From NCBI GenBank assembly GCA_965225625.1, contig CBDDBH010000032.1:1-64000 (forward strand): a DNA stretch of 64,000 nucleotides. Direction: 5' to 3'. Shown here piece by piece: positions 34,249-43,024 of the stretch (its first letter is position 1; each line of letters starts with the position of its first letter). Under the pieces are notes generated by a model. That model searched no databases, was not told the origin of the DNA, and was given only the letters and a program-made list of their open reading frames with translations. The translations under genes were made by a program, and so were the position numbers. The DNA is from CBDDBH01 sp965225625. GTDB lineage: Bacteria; Pseudomonadota; Gammaproteobacteria; JADZEE01.

Positions 34249-35310
34249 CTAATTCGGAGACGGAACGGCGACGCCGAGTTTGACGGCAAGCTCCGTGAGT
34301 TGCTTCCAAATGGTGTCGGCGATAGGTATTCCGTCAACGGCCCGTTGCTTGGCAACGCTGTAGCCGCGTTCGCCTGGCAGACGAACGTCGTCAATGCCGG
34401 GCGCTTTCGGCAGTGCTTTGAGTGCAAGGCTTAATTGGTTCAGCAACTGATGGAAATCTTCCGGCTTGCCGAACGCCGCGATGTCCACCACCACAACCGC
34501 GCCGTTGCCGCCCAGCTCTGCTCCACGTTTACCGGCAATCAGCGCTTCGGCAATGATCGGATTCGTTGTCAGTAAACTAGTCATGACTTCGATCATTAAC
34601 GACAGCCCAGAGCCTTTCATGCCGGCGGCCGGCAATACGGCGGCCAGTGTATTCGGGTCAGTCGTGGGCAGACCGTTTGCATCGATACCCCAGTTGTCGG
34701 GAATGCTGGTGCCCTCGCGGCGCGCTCTAACGACTTTGCCCATGGACGCGGCGGACGTCGCCATGTCAAACAACAGCGGATCTGCATCGCCGCGTGGTGC
34801 GGCGATGGAGATGGGGTTGGTACTGACCCCGGGCTGCGACGTACCGTGATAAACCATCAAGGGGCCGGACGCAGTCATTGCAATACCCAGATAGCCGGCC
34901 AGCGCAATTTGCTCAGTGTAATAACCAATCGCGCCGGCGTGTGTGATGTGCCGTACGCCGCACCAGGCGATATGGTGCGTAGCCGCCAGCGCCAGGGCGT
35001 GCTCAACGGCGGCATTCATTGCAATCGGGCCCGGCGCGAAATCCGCCTCGATGACTTGTGTAGCGCCGACCGGTTTTTGTACCACCAGCCCGGCGCTGGG
35101 CTTAACAAGTCCTTCTTCAATCATTTCGACGTAGCGCAATATGCGGTTCACGCCGTGGGTGTCGACACCGCGCAGATTCGCCCAAATCAGCGCATCCGAC
35201 CATTGCCGCGCCTGCACGTGCGTTACGCCTGCCGCGACCAGCAGCTCGGTCGCAAACGACGTCAGGCGTTGCGCCGACAGATTCATTGGTTCTGGCACAC
35301 GCTGGTGCAC
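34249..35310 (-). CDS. Malate/L-lactate/sulfolactate dehydrogenase family (Ldh2-type)
   Basis: 353 aa. NAD(P)-dependent oxidoreductase of the fold typified by YlbC/ComC. RGVDTHGVNRILRYVEMIEE (the D-T-H-G region), AWCGVRHITHAGAIGYYTEQ, ISIAAPRGDADPLLFDMATS, and MKGSGLSLMIEVMTSLLTTN. Reduces or oxidises a 2-keto/2-hydroxy acid. Start at 35310 or at the internal MNLSAQRL (35286). It is flanked on both sides by copies of the 3' end of the MBL gene, in the pattern left by an inserted or duplicated segment. Confidence 0.92.
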   Translation of the reverse strand: MHQRVPEPMNLSAQRLTSFATELLVAAGVTHVQARQWSDALIWANLRGVDTHGVNRILRYVEMIEEGLVKPSAGLVVQKPVGATQVIEADFAPGPIAMNAAVEHALALAATHHIAWCGVRHITHAGAIGYYTEQIALAGYLGIAMTASGPLMVYHGTSQPGVSTNPISIAAPRGDADPLLFDMATSAASMGKVVRARREGTSIPDNWGIDANGLPTTDPNTLAAVLPAAGMKGSGLSLMIEVMTSLLTTNPIIAEALIAGKRGAELGGNGAVVVVDIAAFGKPEDFHQLLNQLSLALKALPKAPGIDDVRLPGERGYSVAKQRAVDGIPIADTIWKQLTELAVKLGVAVPSPN

Positions 35311-35335
35311 CGATTTGAATTCATTATTGTCGCCG

Positions 35336-35510
35336 AATGCTGAAGGACGCGTGGGTATGGGATGGCCAGTGGCCCGAATCGCTGCGGAATATAAAACCCC
35401 GAAAACGCTTTAGTTATGGTTCAGCAACAACGGCTGCAACCCTACGCAGTGGGGTGGCCTGCGCGCAGTCAGACACCCTAACTGGAAGTCGGCGTTATTC
35501 GGATAACAGA
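35336..35510 (+). pseudogene. Duplicate of the MBL gene 3' end
   Basis: The sequence encodes LKDAWVWDGQWPESLRNIKP, nearly identical to the last residues of the 33230-34168 product (LKDAWVWDGQWPESLRNMKP). The downstream CAGTCAGACACCCTAACTGG likewise matches CATTCAGACACACTAACTGG after 34168. The 5' part of the gene is missing. It marks a direct repeat around the Ldh2 gene. Confidence 0.8.
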
Positions 35511-35517
35511 ATCTCGC

Positions 35518-36207
35518 TTACGCTGCTTGGTCGGCCAGCAACGACGCGGCAAACGATTCACGTCGGTATAAAAGCTGCACGAACTGCTCGCCGAAATTCG
35601 GCGCAACCGAACCTTTGACCGCCTCACTGGCCAATAACGCCGCGGACCAAGCTTTTACCAGCGGGAATTCATCCAGCAAACCCGTCTGCAGCTTTTCCTC
35701 GACGCGCCCGAAGCGCATGAAGAAAGGTGCGTAAGCGGCGTCTACCAGACAAAACACTGCGCCATTGAAGTATGGGCCGTCGTTATCGCGTTCTTCGGCG
35801 AGCGCCTTCTCCAGTTTCGACAGCGGACCGCGTGCCTTCTCCAGCCCGCCGGCAACATCGGACTCACTGGCAACCACGTAAACCCCACTCAATGCTTTTG
35901 CGAAATCCACGATGTAATCTGTCCAGGCACGATTGCGGGCGCGCTTGAGCAAATCTTCGGGGTGCAGACGCGGGGGCACCGCCTCGTCAAGAAACTCGGC
36001 GATGGCATTGGATTCGAACAACGGTTGTTCGTCCACGACCAGCACCGGGACTTTCCCGTGCGGCGAGATTTCCAGAAACCAGTCGGGCTTGTCGGTCAGA
36101 TCAATATAGGTGACTTGGAAATCGACATTCTTGGCGCGCAAAGTTATCACGGCGCGCTGTACCCAGGGTCAAGTGACGGAGCTAATTAGATGATATATTT
36201 TTGTCAT
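35518..36207 (-). CDS. Glutathione S-transferase, candidate selenoprotein (TGA at the active-site Cys)
   Basis: From ATG 36207 (GGGAAGAAAATC upstream) the frame reads MTKIYHLISSVT, then TGA at 36169-36171, then PWVQRAVITLRAKNVDFQVT. In Cys-type GSTs this position is the glutathione-activating Cys of the 'C-P-W/Y-V-Q-R' motif at the start of helix 1. The remaining 217 codons are intact: KPDWFLEISPHGKVPVLVVD and EQPLFESNAIAEFLDEAV complete the thioredoxin fold, and a normal helical C-terminal domain follows. Starting after the TGA (GTG 36150) would delete strand 1 and the active site. A GC-rich hairpin 12 bases after the TGA fits a bacterial SECIS. Reading as selenocysteine gives a complete 229-aa enzyme. 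The alternative is a TGC/TGT to TGA nonsense mutation, made plausible by other broken genes nearby. Confidence 0.7.
36134..36171 (-). promoter_or_regulatory. SECIS-like hairpin after the in-frame TGA
   Basis: Minus strand: TGA (36171-36169), 11-base spacer, stem GCGCGC (36157-36152), 12-base loop CGTGATAACTTT (36151-36140), stem GCGCGC (36139-36134). The distance from TGA to loop is 17 bases, and the loop has G at its second position. Both agree with the general bacterial SECIS description (loop 16-37 bases from UGA, G among the first two loop bases). GC-rich palindromes can arise by chance, so this is supportive, not proof. Confidence 0.5.
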
Positions 36208-36311
36208 GATTTTCTTCCCGTTCAGATAATGCCAAGCATACATCTACATCGAGGTAAGGTGAATCATTCCATGCGGTCGAGGTACGGAATCAAGATCAAC
36301 GGGGTCAAAGG

Positions 36312-36342
36312 GGCCGAGCGATCAATCGCTCGGCCTCTTTTT
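36312..36342. terminator. Strong intrinsic hairpin with T-run
   Basis: GGCCGAGCGA-TCAA-TCGCTCGGCC is a perfect 10-bp stem followed on the plus strand by TCTTTTT. On the minus strand it lies 13 bases after the stop of the 36355-37068 gene, where the following bases are CCCCTTTG. It most likely terminates that minus-strand transcript ahead of the GST gene, although the better U-tract is on the plus strand. Confidence 0.75.
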
Positions 36343-36354
36343 CCGTTCGTTACC

Positions 36355-37068
36355 CTATTTGCCTGATCGCGACGAAAGTTGGGTCACTATTTCCGCGGAA
36401 ACGGTTGGATACTTTTGCCCTATCTCTTTAAAGAGAGCAGCCCACTCCTGGCTGGCGTCATGCTGCTCCTGCGCCTTGGCGTAGGCTTCCATGCTCTCGA
36501 ATTCAACCACGGTGAACAGCATGCCTGACTGGGTGCCAGCAAACATTTCCTGTAACACACGAATTGTCGGCGGGTTATTGCCACTGAGTTTGGCATCCAG
36601 TGCCGCCGCTCGTTTTGTTAATGCCACCAACCCGGCGGGGTCGGCTTTGCTGTCGGTCACGAAGACCAGCTGAAAGCTGCCGGTTTGTCCGGGCACGTAC
36701 AGCAATTGCTGCGCGATACTTGCGGAGACTGGCGGGTAAGTTTCGTTGATCTTCTGCTGTAGGGCCACCGCCTCTTTGCTAGCGGCGAGCTTCGCCTCAC
36801 TTGCGGCCATATGCGCAAGATCGTTGAACTGCACAACCCAAAAAATGATTCCCGATTGTGTGCCGGCGAAGGTCGATTGAAGCAATGACACCTCAGGCGA
36901 GGCATCACCGAGGATCCCAACCGCCAGTGCATCGAACTCTTCGGCCATTTTGACGAACCCGGCGGCATCGCCCTTCGGATCAACGGCGAATGCAGCATGC
37001 AAATCTCCAGCGAAGGTTTGACTGCTGAAAAATAATAAGAGAGCGAACATTATTGTGAATCTAGACAT
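36355..37068 (-). CDS. Exported protein with two tandem ferredoxin-like (NIPSNAP-like) repeats
   Basis: 237 aa from ATG 37068 (GGAGAAAGC upstream). Signal peptide MSRFTIMFALLLFFSSQTFA. Two repeats of about 100 aa follow: AAFAVDPKGDAAGFVKMAEE with FAGTQSGIIFWVVQFNDLAH, and VFVTDSKADPAGLVALTKRA with FAGTQSGMLFTVVEFESMEA. Each ends in a 'YPxVSAxIxxQL' motif. The pattern fits a dimeric alpha/beta-barrel pseudo-dimer, as in NIPSNAP or antibiotic-monooxygenase-like proteins. No catalytic residues are evident. Periplasmic, ligand unknown. Confidence 0.75.
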   Translation of the reverse strand: MSRFTIMFALLLFFSSQTFAGDLHAAFAVDPKGDAAGFVKMAEEFDALAVGILGDASPEVSLLQSTFAGTQSGIIFWVVQFNDLAHMAASEAKLAASKEAVALQQKINETYPPVSASIAQQLLYVPGQTGSFQLVFVTDSKADPAGLVALTKRAAALDAKLSGNNPPTIRVLQEMFAGTQSGMLFTVVEFESMEAYAKAQEQHDASQEWAALFKEIGQKYPTVSAEIVTQLSSRSGK

Positions 37069-37400
37069 GAGCTTTCTCCATGTTTTGAAGTTATTTGTAT
37101 TGGAGCATCTGTACAGGACAGTGAGTGCCAAACGGCGCATAAAAAAGAGGTCGCCCAACCCGAGTGAAAGAACTGAAAATGGCTTTTATTATATTTTGAG
37201 TATAGTACGCGTCGGCAAATAAGCTATTAGTCGAAAGCGCCGACGTTGAACGAGCTCTCGGATGCTGCTTAGGTAAACTATCCCTGTATCTTTTGTTCAT
37301 GATGCGGCCGGCCGAAATGTACGCGATAATTGCCACTCTGACGAGCGGTGCGTCGGTCTCGGCGCATCGAGCAACCCTTGTAATCTGACAGGTAGGGCTC
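37069..37400. other. Divergent intergenic region
   Basis: About 330 bp between oppositely oriented genes, so it must hold two promoters. It is AT-rich near 37180-37205 (TTTTATTATATTTTGAGTAT). No recognisable gene or RNA. Confidence 0.4.
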
Positions 37401-38435
37401 ATGGCGGAACAACGCGACATTCTATTTTGCGGCAGTGTTGGATTAGAGAATAACGAAGCGGTATTCACTGCGCTTGCAGAGCACGTTGGCGAGCGCGCCA
37501 AGCGTTATCCGGATGGTGAAACCGGTGAGCGTACCCGTTGGTTTTTGTGGCAGGCGAAGTTGTTGGTGGACAGCCCCGACTGGGAATTGGGTGAGACGCA
37601 AAACATGCGTTTCGGCGGCTGGGACTTGATAGACCGTCCTTATTACAAACTTCGTGACGGGGTCGATTCGGCAACATTTCAGTTTGGCAGTATTGGCTAT
37701 GCAAGGGTAGCGATTGAGTCCTTTGACGTCTTTCGTCGCTTACGCGACGAGGGCCGGATCCCGGCGGGCACGCGTTTTCAGGTGGCGCTGCCAACACCGG
37801 CAGCAGTCCTTATCGGATTGGTGATCGAATCGCAACGTGCGCAGATTGAACCGGCGTACGAGGCGGCCATGCAGCGCGAGGTTGAAGAGATGTGCGGCGC
37901 AATACCACACCGGGATCTTGCGATCCAATGGGACGTGTGCTCCGAGATCCTCGGATTTGACGGCGGCCCCGAACCTATTTATTACGACGACATTCTGCGT
38001 GGCACGGTGGATCGCGTGGGACGCTTTGCAAGCTGGATCCCGGAAGAGGTAGAGCTGGGCATACACCTATGCTACGGCGATCCCGGTCACAAACACATCA
38101 TCGAGCCAGCGGACACCGGCACCTCGGTGCTGTTTGCTAACGGCATCTGCGAGCGTGTCGAGCGAAAAATCGACTGGCTGCATTTACCGGTACCGCGCGA
38201 GCGTGACGACGATGCCTATTTTTCGCCATTGGACGGACTCGTGCTGCAACCCGACACCCGGTTGTATCTCGGGCTCATCCACCTGACGTTAGGGGCGGCG
38301 GGCACGGCGCAATTGATCGCCGCGGCTAAGCGCCACGCACCTGATTTCGGCCTCGCTACGGAATGCGGTTTCGGGCGGCGGGATCCGGCGACGATCCCGG
38401 ATCTATTGAAGCTGCACTCTGAAGTCGCCGGCTAG
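37401..38435 (+). CDS. MetE-like (UROD/MetE-superfamily) protein, paralogue 1
   Basis: 344 aa. Opens ILFCGSVGLENNEAVFTALA, then RYPDGETGERTRWFLWQAKL, FGSIGYARVAIESFDVF, RDLAIQWDVCSEILGFDGG, LGIHLCYGDPG and FGLATECGFGRRDPATIPDL. The H-x-C of 'HLCYG' and the Cys of 'ECGFGR' fall where cobalamin-independent methionine synthase places its zinc ligands. The protein corresponds only to the catalytic barrel and lacks the N-terminal folate half of MetE. It is probably a zinc enzyme acting on a thiol or methyl group, substrate unknown. Paralogues at 41746-42789 and 46870-47958. Starts in the divergent region after CAGGTAGGGCTC. Confidence 0.85.
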   Translation: MAEQRDILFCGSVGLENNEAVFTALAEHVGERAKRYPDGETGERTRWFLWQAKLLVDSPDWELGETQNMRFGGWDLIDRPYYKLRDGVDSATFQFGSIGYARVAIESFDVFRRLRDEGRIPAGTRFQVALPTPAAVLIGLVIESQRAQIEPAYEAAMQREVEEMCGAIPHRDLAIQWDVCSEILGFDGGPEPIYYDDILRGTVDRVGRFASWIPEEVELGIHLCYGDPGHKHIIEPADTGTSVLFANGICERVERKIDWLHLPVPRERDDDAYFSPLDGLVLQPDTRLYLGLIHLTLGAAGTAQLIAAAKRHAPDFGLATECGFGRRDPATIPDLLKLHSEVAG

Positions 38436-38481
38436 CGCGACTAGTCGCCTGCCCTTTGATTTTCAGTTCGGTACGAGACGC

Positions 38482-39694
38482 GTGTCCACCCGAAGCTATG
38501 ACCTCATCACCGTCGGCGGCGGCATTGGCGGATCGACCCTGGCGAGGGTCATGGCAGAGCACGGTGCGCGCGTGCTGGTACTGGAGCGCCTGACCAGCTT
38601 CAAAGATCGCGTGCGCGGCGAGGCCATGGTTCCATGGGGGGGCGGCCGAGGCAAAAGCATTAGGTGCTTACGAAATACTGAAGCACAGCTGTGCACACGA
38701 ACTCCCGTGGCTCGATGTAAGCGTGGGCAGCACGCAGATTGCGCATCGAAACATGCCCGAGACGACGCCGAAGCAGACACCCTTTTTTTCTTACTACCAT
38801 CCGGCCATGCAAGAGGTGTTACTGCAAGCCGCAGCGGAAAGCGGAGCGGAAGTGCGCCGTGGTGCACGCGTGGTAAACGTCGAGCCCGGCAATCCGCCGG
38901 CGGTCATGGTTGAACACGGCGGACACACTGAGACTATCCAGGCGGGCATTGTGGTGGGCGCAGACGGGCGCGCTTCCATGGTACGAAAGTGGGCTGGCTT
39001 TGATACGCGAATCGATCGTGGATGGTTGAATGTCAGCGGGGTTTTGTTCGAGTCGCTACCTACGCCCGGCGACACGGCCTCGTTTCAATTCAACCCCGAC
39101 AAAGGCCGGCTGGCGTTTTGGTTTCCGCAGCGTGACGGCCATGTACGTTCCTATGCCGTATACCCGATACAGGGAACCATACGTTTAAGCGGCAAAGCAG
39201 GCGTTGCGGGATTTATCGAAGAATCGATTAACTGCGGTGTAGATCCTGAAACCTATGCGGACGCCAAGGTCATCGGCCCTCTCGCCACCTTCGATGGCGG
39301 AGATTCTTGGGTACCACATCCTTACAAGGATGGCGTTGCGTTGGTGGGAGATGCTGCTGCATGCAGCGATCCCACTTGGGGTGAGGGCTTGTCACTCACC
39401 TTGCGCGATGTGCGGGAGTTACGCGACAAACTGGTGGGCAATAAGGATTTCAATGCCGCCGGACACGCTTACGCCGATCAACACGATCATTACTACGAGG
39501 TGATCCACACAGTCAATAAGTGGAGCACACAGCTTTTCACAGAGCCGGGACCAGAAGCAGACGCCCGGCGGGCACGCGCCCTGCCCTTGCTGGCGGAAGA
39601 TGGATCCCGGCTCCCTGACTTGATTTCCGAGGGCCCGGAGATGGGGATCGACGAGGCCGTAAGGCGGCGCTTTTTCGCAGAAGACGAAAAATAG
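38482..39694 (+). pseudogene. FAD-dependent monooxygenase, frameshift in a G7 run
   Basis: GTG 38482 begins STRSYDLITVGGGIGGSTLA, then VLVLERLTSFKDRVRGEAMV, the FAD-binding start of aromatic/PHBH-type monooxygenases. In the run of seven G at about 38636-38642 the frame is lost. Removing one G restores AAEAKALGAYEILKHSCAHE and LPWLDVSVGSTQIAHRNMPE, and the rest is open to 39694 with ETIQAGIVVGADGRASMVRK and GVALVGDAAACSDPTWGEGL (the GD motif). Otherwise full length at about 404 aa. The homopolymer could reflect a sequencing error or slippage-based switching as well as a true null. Confidence 0.85.
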
Positions 39695-39819
39695 TTACCG
39701 TCCGGTCTAACTCGCGTATTGCATGAAGGCGCCGTGCGCTACCGCCCATCAGCGGTTTTGCCAGAGCGACTTTTATTAGCGTAATCTGCCTACAGGACCA
39801 CACTTCAGGACAAGAAATC

Positions 39820-40776
39820 ATGGCCGTGCAGCTCACTCGACCCAGCCCAGAACACGGATCCACGCCGGCAGACCCGGACTATGCGGAAGGATCTGCTTTC
39901 GTCATAGACCGCTACGTCCCGATCAGCGAGGCGATGGTGCCGATCACCGATTGTGGTTTCGTTCGGGCCGACGGCGTCTACGATGTCGTCAGCGTTTGGA
40001 GCGGGATGTTTTTCCGTCTCGAAGATCATCTCAGCCGATTTGAAAGCTCATGCGCGAAAATCAGAGTGCGCTGTCCATTTGCGCGCGATGAAGTGCAAGA
40101 GATCTTGATGAAACTCGTGCGCCTGACGGGTTTGCAGCAAGCATACGTGTGGTTCGGTTGCACGCGTGGCGAGATGCCGCACGACGCTAAAGACCGTTCC
40201 GATCCGGAGAAATATGAGAACCGGTTTTACGCGTGGGTCGTGCCCTACGTGTGGATCGCCGAGCATGACCATCGCACGCGCGGGCTTCACCTGCACTTGA
40301 GCAAGCAATACGTGCGGATCCCGGCGAGAGCGGTAGATCCCACCGCCAAGAATTTCCACTGGCTGGATCTGATGATGTCGCTGTTCGAGGCCGGCGACAA
40401 CGATGCGGAATGGTCGGTTTTGACCGACGCGGATGGTTACCTCACGGAAGCACCTGGCGCAAATGTCTTCATGGTTAAAGACGGCCGAGTGCTCACCCCG
40501 GATACGGGTGGGCTGGAAGGCGTAACGCGTCAGACGACGCTGGACTTGTGCGAACTGCTAGAGATCCCGTGCGAGCGAAAACCCATTCACACGGATGAGT
40601 TCGTAGCGGCGGATGAAATCTTTATCACCTCAACCGCAGGCGGGATCATGCCCTGCGCCACCCTGGATGGGCAGGCCATCGGCGGCCACGACGGCCCGGG
40701 TCCGTTGACCATCCGTCTGTATGACGAATACTGGAAGCGCAGAGAAGAGGGCTGGCTCGGCACGCCGGTGCGGTGA
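39820..40776 (+). CDS. Class IV aminotransferase (BCAT/D-amino-acid transaminase fold)
   Basis: 318 aa PLP enzyme. EAMVPITDCGFVRADGVYDV, VWSGMFFRLEDHLSRFESSC, catalytic Lys in DPTAKNFHWLDLMMSLFEAG, then DADGYLTEAPGANVFMVKDG (the E that binds the PLP nitrogen), GLEGVTRQTTLDLCELLEIP and FITSTAGGIMPC. Transfers amino groups between amino and keto acids; the amino-acid specificity cannot be read. Somewhat longer at the N-terminus than typical (about 30 residues). It follows the FAD monooxygenase gene on the same strand by 125 bp. Confidence 0.93.
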   Translation: MAVQLTRPSPEHGSTPADPDYAEGSAFVIDRYVPISEAMVPITDCGFVRADGVYDVVSVWSGMFFRLEDHLSRFESSCAKIRVRCPFARDEVQEILMKLVRLTGLQQAYVWFGCTRGEMPHDAKDRSDPEKYENRFYAWVVPYVWIAEHDHRTRGLHLHLSKQYVRIPARAVDPTAKNFHWLDLMMSLFEAGDNDAEWSVLTDADGYLTEAPGANVFMVKDGRVLTPDTGGLEGVTRQTTLDLCELLEIPCERKPIHTDEFVAADEIFITSTAGGIMPCATLDGQAIGGHDGPGPLTIRLYDEYWKRREEGWLGTPVR

Positions 40777-41102
40777 GTACTGAAGCAAGGTCGCCCAAGG
40801 GTTCCGCCTCCGTACGGGGACGGCTCCTGCGTCATTATGAGTAGGGCTTTGCTCACGGAATTCGCCCCCTAAAAAAAGAGACTGGTTAGGCAATCCACCG
40901 CATGACGACATTTCGTGGCCGACACCCCATCACTCGTAACACACCTATATAACCGCAAGATGTTCCGCATTGCCGCGGGGTGTCTTAAGAAAATTAACCT
41001 CGACGATGCGTCGATAGCGGCGTTGCAGATAGCTGAGGCCAATGAGTAACTAAAAGTACTTGAGGTCAACTCTCATCCAAGCAAGCATCCGGTCATCAGT
41101 GA
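40777..41102. other. Intergenic containing a collapsed paralogue
   Basis: Holds the 44-codon mini-ORF described separately at 40915-41049 and otherwise no recognisable gene. It lies between a plus-strand and a minus-strand gene that converge. Confidence 0.4.
40915..41049 (+). pseudogene. TolB/TPR gene reduced to its two ends (in-frame internal deletion)
   Basis: From GTG 40915 the frame reads ADTPSLVTHLYNRKMFRIAA, GC, then LKKINLDDASIAALQIAEAN and E before TAA. The first part matches the start of the 20702-22486 protein (ADSIIQQLVHRKMLRITAGY). The second matches its end (LKRMNLDDASIAALLAAEAT). About 550 codons are missing and the junction keeps the frame. Confidence 0.75.
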
Positions 41103-41720
41103 CTAACCCGGAGTCCCAGCCGTAGCGGCGCCCTCAAGCCAGGCTTTACCCTCAGCGTAGAGCTGTTCCACCTCCGGCCCCTTAAGGCCGGGCATACCTT
41201 TTTCCTTGACCGGATAACCGACCTGGGTCTGTAGGTAGCCCAGGTATCGGTAACCCTCCGGAAAGCGTCCGAGGACTTGCGGATCGATCTCGACGGATGC
41301 GCCGGGATGTACAGGATCCATACGGTCCTTTTCATAGATGGGCTGGCGCCTGACCATGCCCCAACGACCGTCGCGACGCTCGAAGAAATCGTAGAAGCGT
41401 CCCGTGCAGACCACATCCACGAGCACGCCGTGCACGGGTGCACGTTGCGAGATCGTCATTTTCGTTTGCGTTACGGCGCGATCGGCGACGACGTCACAGG
41501 TCGATGCGCCCAGAAAATGAATAATGCTGACACCCTTTTCGAAACCTTCTCGTCTGGCCTTGATGAAGTCCGCGCTGGGCGCTTGAAACCAGGTCGCCGA
41601 CATCCAGCCATCGTCGTGCCAACACTGGGCGAAGCGCTGCCAATCTCCAGCATCACTGAAGATCACCCAGTTGTCGATAATCTCCCGGATCGCCAGTTTG
41701 TCGGCTGCGATGTCGGACAT
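41103..41720 (-). CDS. SnoaL-like/NTF2-fold protein
   Basis: 205 aa. LAIREIIDNWVIFSDAGDWQ then RFAQCWHDDGWMSATWFQAP is the standard start of SnoaL_4-type proteins. VHGVLVDVVCTGRFYDFFER and DGRWGMVRRQPIYEKDRMDP complete the cone-shaped fold. Family members are small isomerases, dehydratases or hydroxylase subunits acting on polyketides, steroids or aromatics. The C-terminal 70 residues extend beyond the usual fold. It is 25 bp from the MetE-like gene upstream on the same strand, probably in one operon. Confidence 0.88.
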   Translation of the reverse strand: MSDIAADKLAIREIIDNWVIFSDAGDWQRFAQCWHDDGWMSATWFQAPSADFIKARREGFEKGVSIIHFLGASTCDVVADRAVTQTKMTISQRAPVHGVLVDVVCTGRFYDFFERRDGRWGMVRRQPIYEKDRMDPVHPGASVEIDPQVLGRFPEGYRYLGYLQTQVGYPVKEKGMPGLKGPEVEQLYAEGKAWLEGAATAGTPG

Positions 41721-41745
41721 TGGTCAATCTTACGCCGAGGCGCCC

Positions 41746-42789
41746 TTAGCTGAGTAGCTCATCCGCAATCTGCTTGTGCAGTTCCAGTATGCCCGGTACG
41801 TCCTCGGGGTTTTCCCTGCCAAAGCCGCACTCGCCCGCGATGCCGAACTCCGGCAGATGTTTACGCGCCGCATTTATACGCTCGCGCGCGCCCTCAACCC
41901 CGTCTGAGTTGATGACGCCCAGATAGACGGCCGTTTCACCTATCTGCAAGTCACGCAGCGGCCGGAAGTACATATCATCGACGCGGTTTTTTGGAACGGT
42001 CATGTGAACAAAGTCCACGGCACGGCCGGAATTGCTCACTGCAGCGTTAGCAAACATAACACTGAGGGAAAGATCTTCCGGCATTAACGCCGGTTTCTGC
42101 GGCCACGTTCCGTAACAGAAATGGAATCCCATCAATGCCTCGGTGGGCACCGCACGGGGCAACCGGCTCAGGGGATCGAGATATCGATCCCAGGCCGATT
42201 CAGGGCGCGACCAGGAATAATATCTTCCCGTCATCTCCAGTAGATCCGTACAGACATCCCACTGGATACACAAATCGCTGGGCGGGATCTCCTGGCAGAT
42301 AGTCGCAAGCTCACGTAATAAGACCTCCTCATAGGCGGCCATGACTGTTGCGTGATCTTCAGTGTGGTGAAAGAACAGAAACGTCACGTCCTGCGGAAAG
42401 GGAAATGCGAACTGAAAGCGCACCCCGGCTGGAATAATGCCGGCGTCGCGAGCCTTTTTAAACGCGGCATACGACTCAATTGCAGGCTCGGCGTAACCCA
42501 GCCTGTCGAAGTGCAAATCAGTTACGCCCGGTTTCAGTTTGAACGACAACGCATCTTCCATACGCGAGGACATCCAACCTTCCGGCGGTTGCGTGACGGT
42601 TTCGATGTCTGGATGGCCCCGGAAGGTACCCTGCGCGACATACGTAATCCAGAATCTGCGGTCCCCTACTTCGCCGTCAGGCAACGACAAAACGCGATCA
42701 CCGATTAGCGTCCCACACGTGCGAAAAACCTCATCAACGGTTTCCAGAGGGACACTCCCTACCAGGAATACATCTGCCTTTTTACCCAT
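41746..42789 (-). CDS. MetE-like (UROD/MetE-superfamily) protein, paralogue 2
   Basis: 347 aa from ATG 42789; upstream in-frame codons (to 42870) lack a better start. DVFLVGSVPLETVDEVFRTC, LPDGEVGDRRFWITYVAQGT, FDRLGYAEPAIESYAAFKKA, DLCIQWDVCTDLLEMTGRYY, MGFHFCYGTWPQKPALMPED and FGIAGECGFGRENPEDVPGI. The same zinc-site pattern (H-x-C, C-G-F-G-R) as the other two paralogues. Probably cotranscribed with the SnoaL-like gene. Substrate unknown. Confidence 0.85.
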   Translation of the reverse strand: MGKKADVFLVGSVPLETVDEVFRTCGTLIGDRVLSLPDGEVGDRRFWITYVAQGTFRGHPDIETVTQPPEGWMSSRMEDALSFKLKPGVTDLHFDRLGYAEPAIESYAAFKKARDAGIIPAGVRFQFAFPFPQDVTFLFFHHTEDHATVMAAYEEVLLRELATICQEIPPSDLCIQWDVCTDLLEMTGRYYSWSRPESAWDRYLDPLSRLPRAVPTEALMGFHFCYGTWPQKPALMPEDLSLSVMFANAAVSNSGRAVDFVHMTVPKNRVDDMYFRPLRDLQIGETAVYLGVINSDGVEGARERINAARKHLPEFGIAGECGFGRENPEDVPGILELHKQIADELLS

Positions 42790-43024
42790 TTTTATTTTCG
42801 CTCCAACGGGTGAAACTGGATTTTGCCGTGACGCGCTGGCGTGGGATCGGTAGTGTAACGGCTGGATCATACGCCGATTCAGGGCCCGTTGGTTGAGCCA
42901 CCTTCACTGCTGAGCTAATACAAGCCTCAAACGCAAGTTGCAGGGTCGATGGACGATGGGTGCATAATCGAAAAGTGGGCCGAGCAGGCGAGTGATATCG
43001 GCTGCCTTAATCGAGGATTAACTG

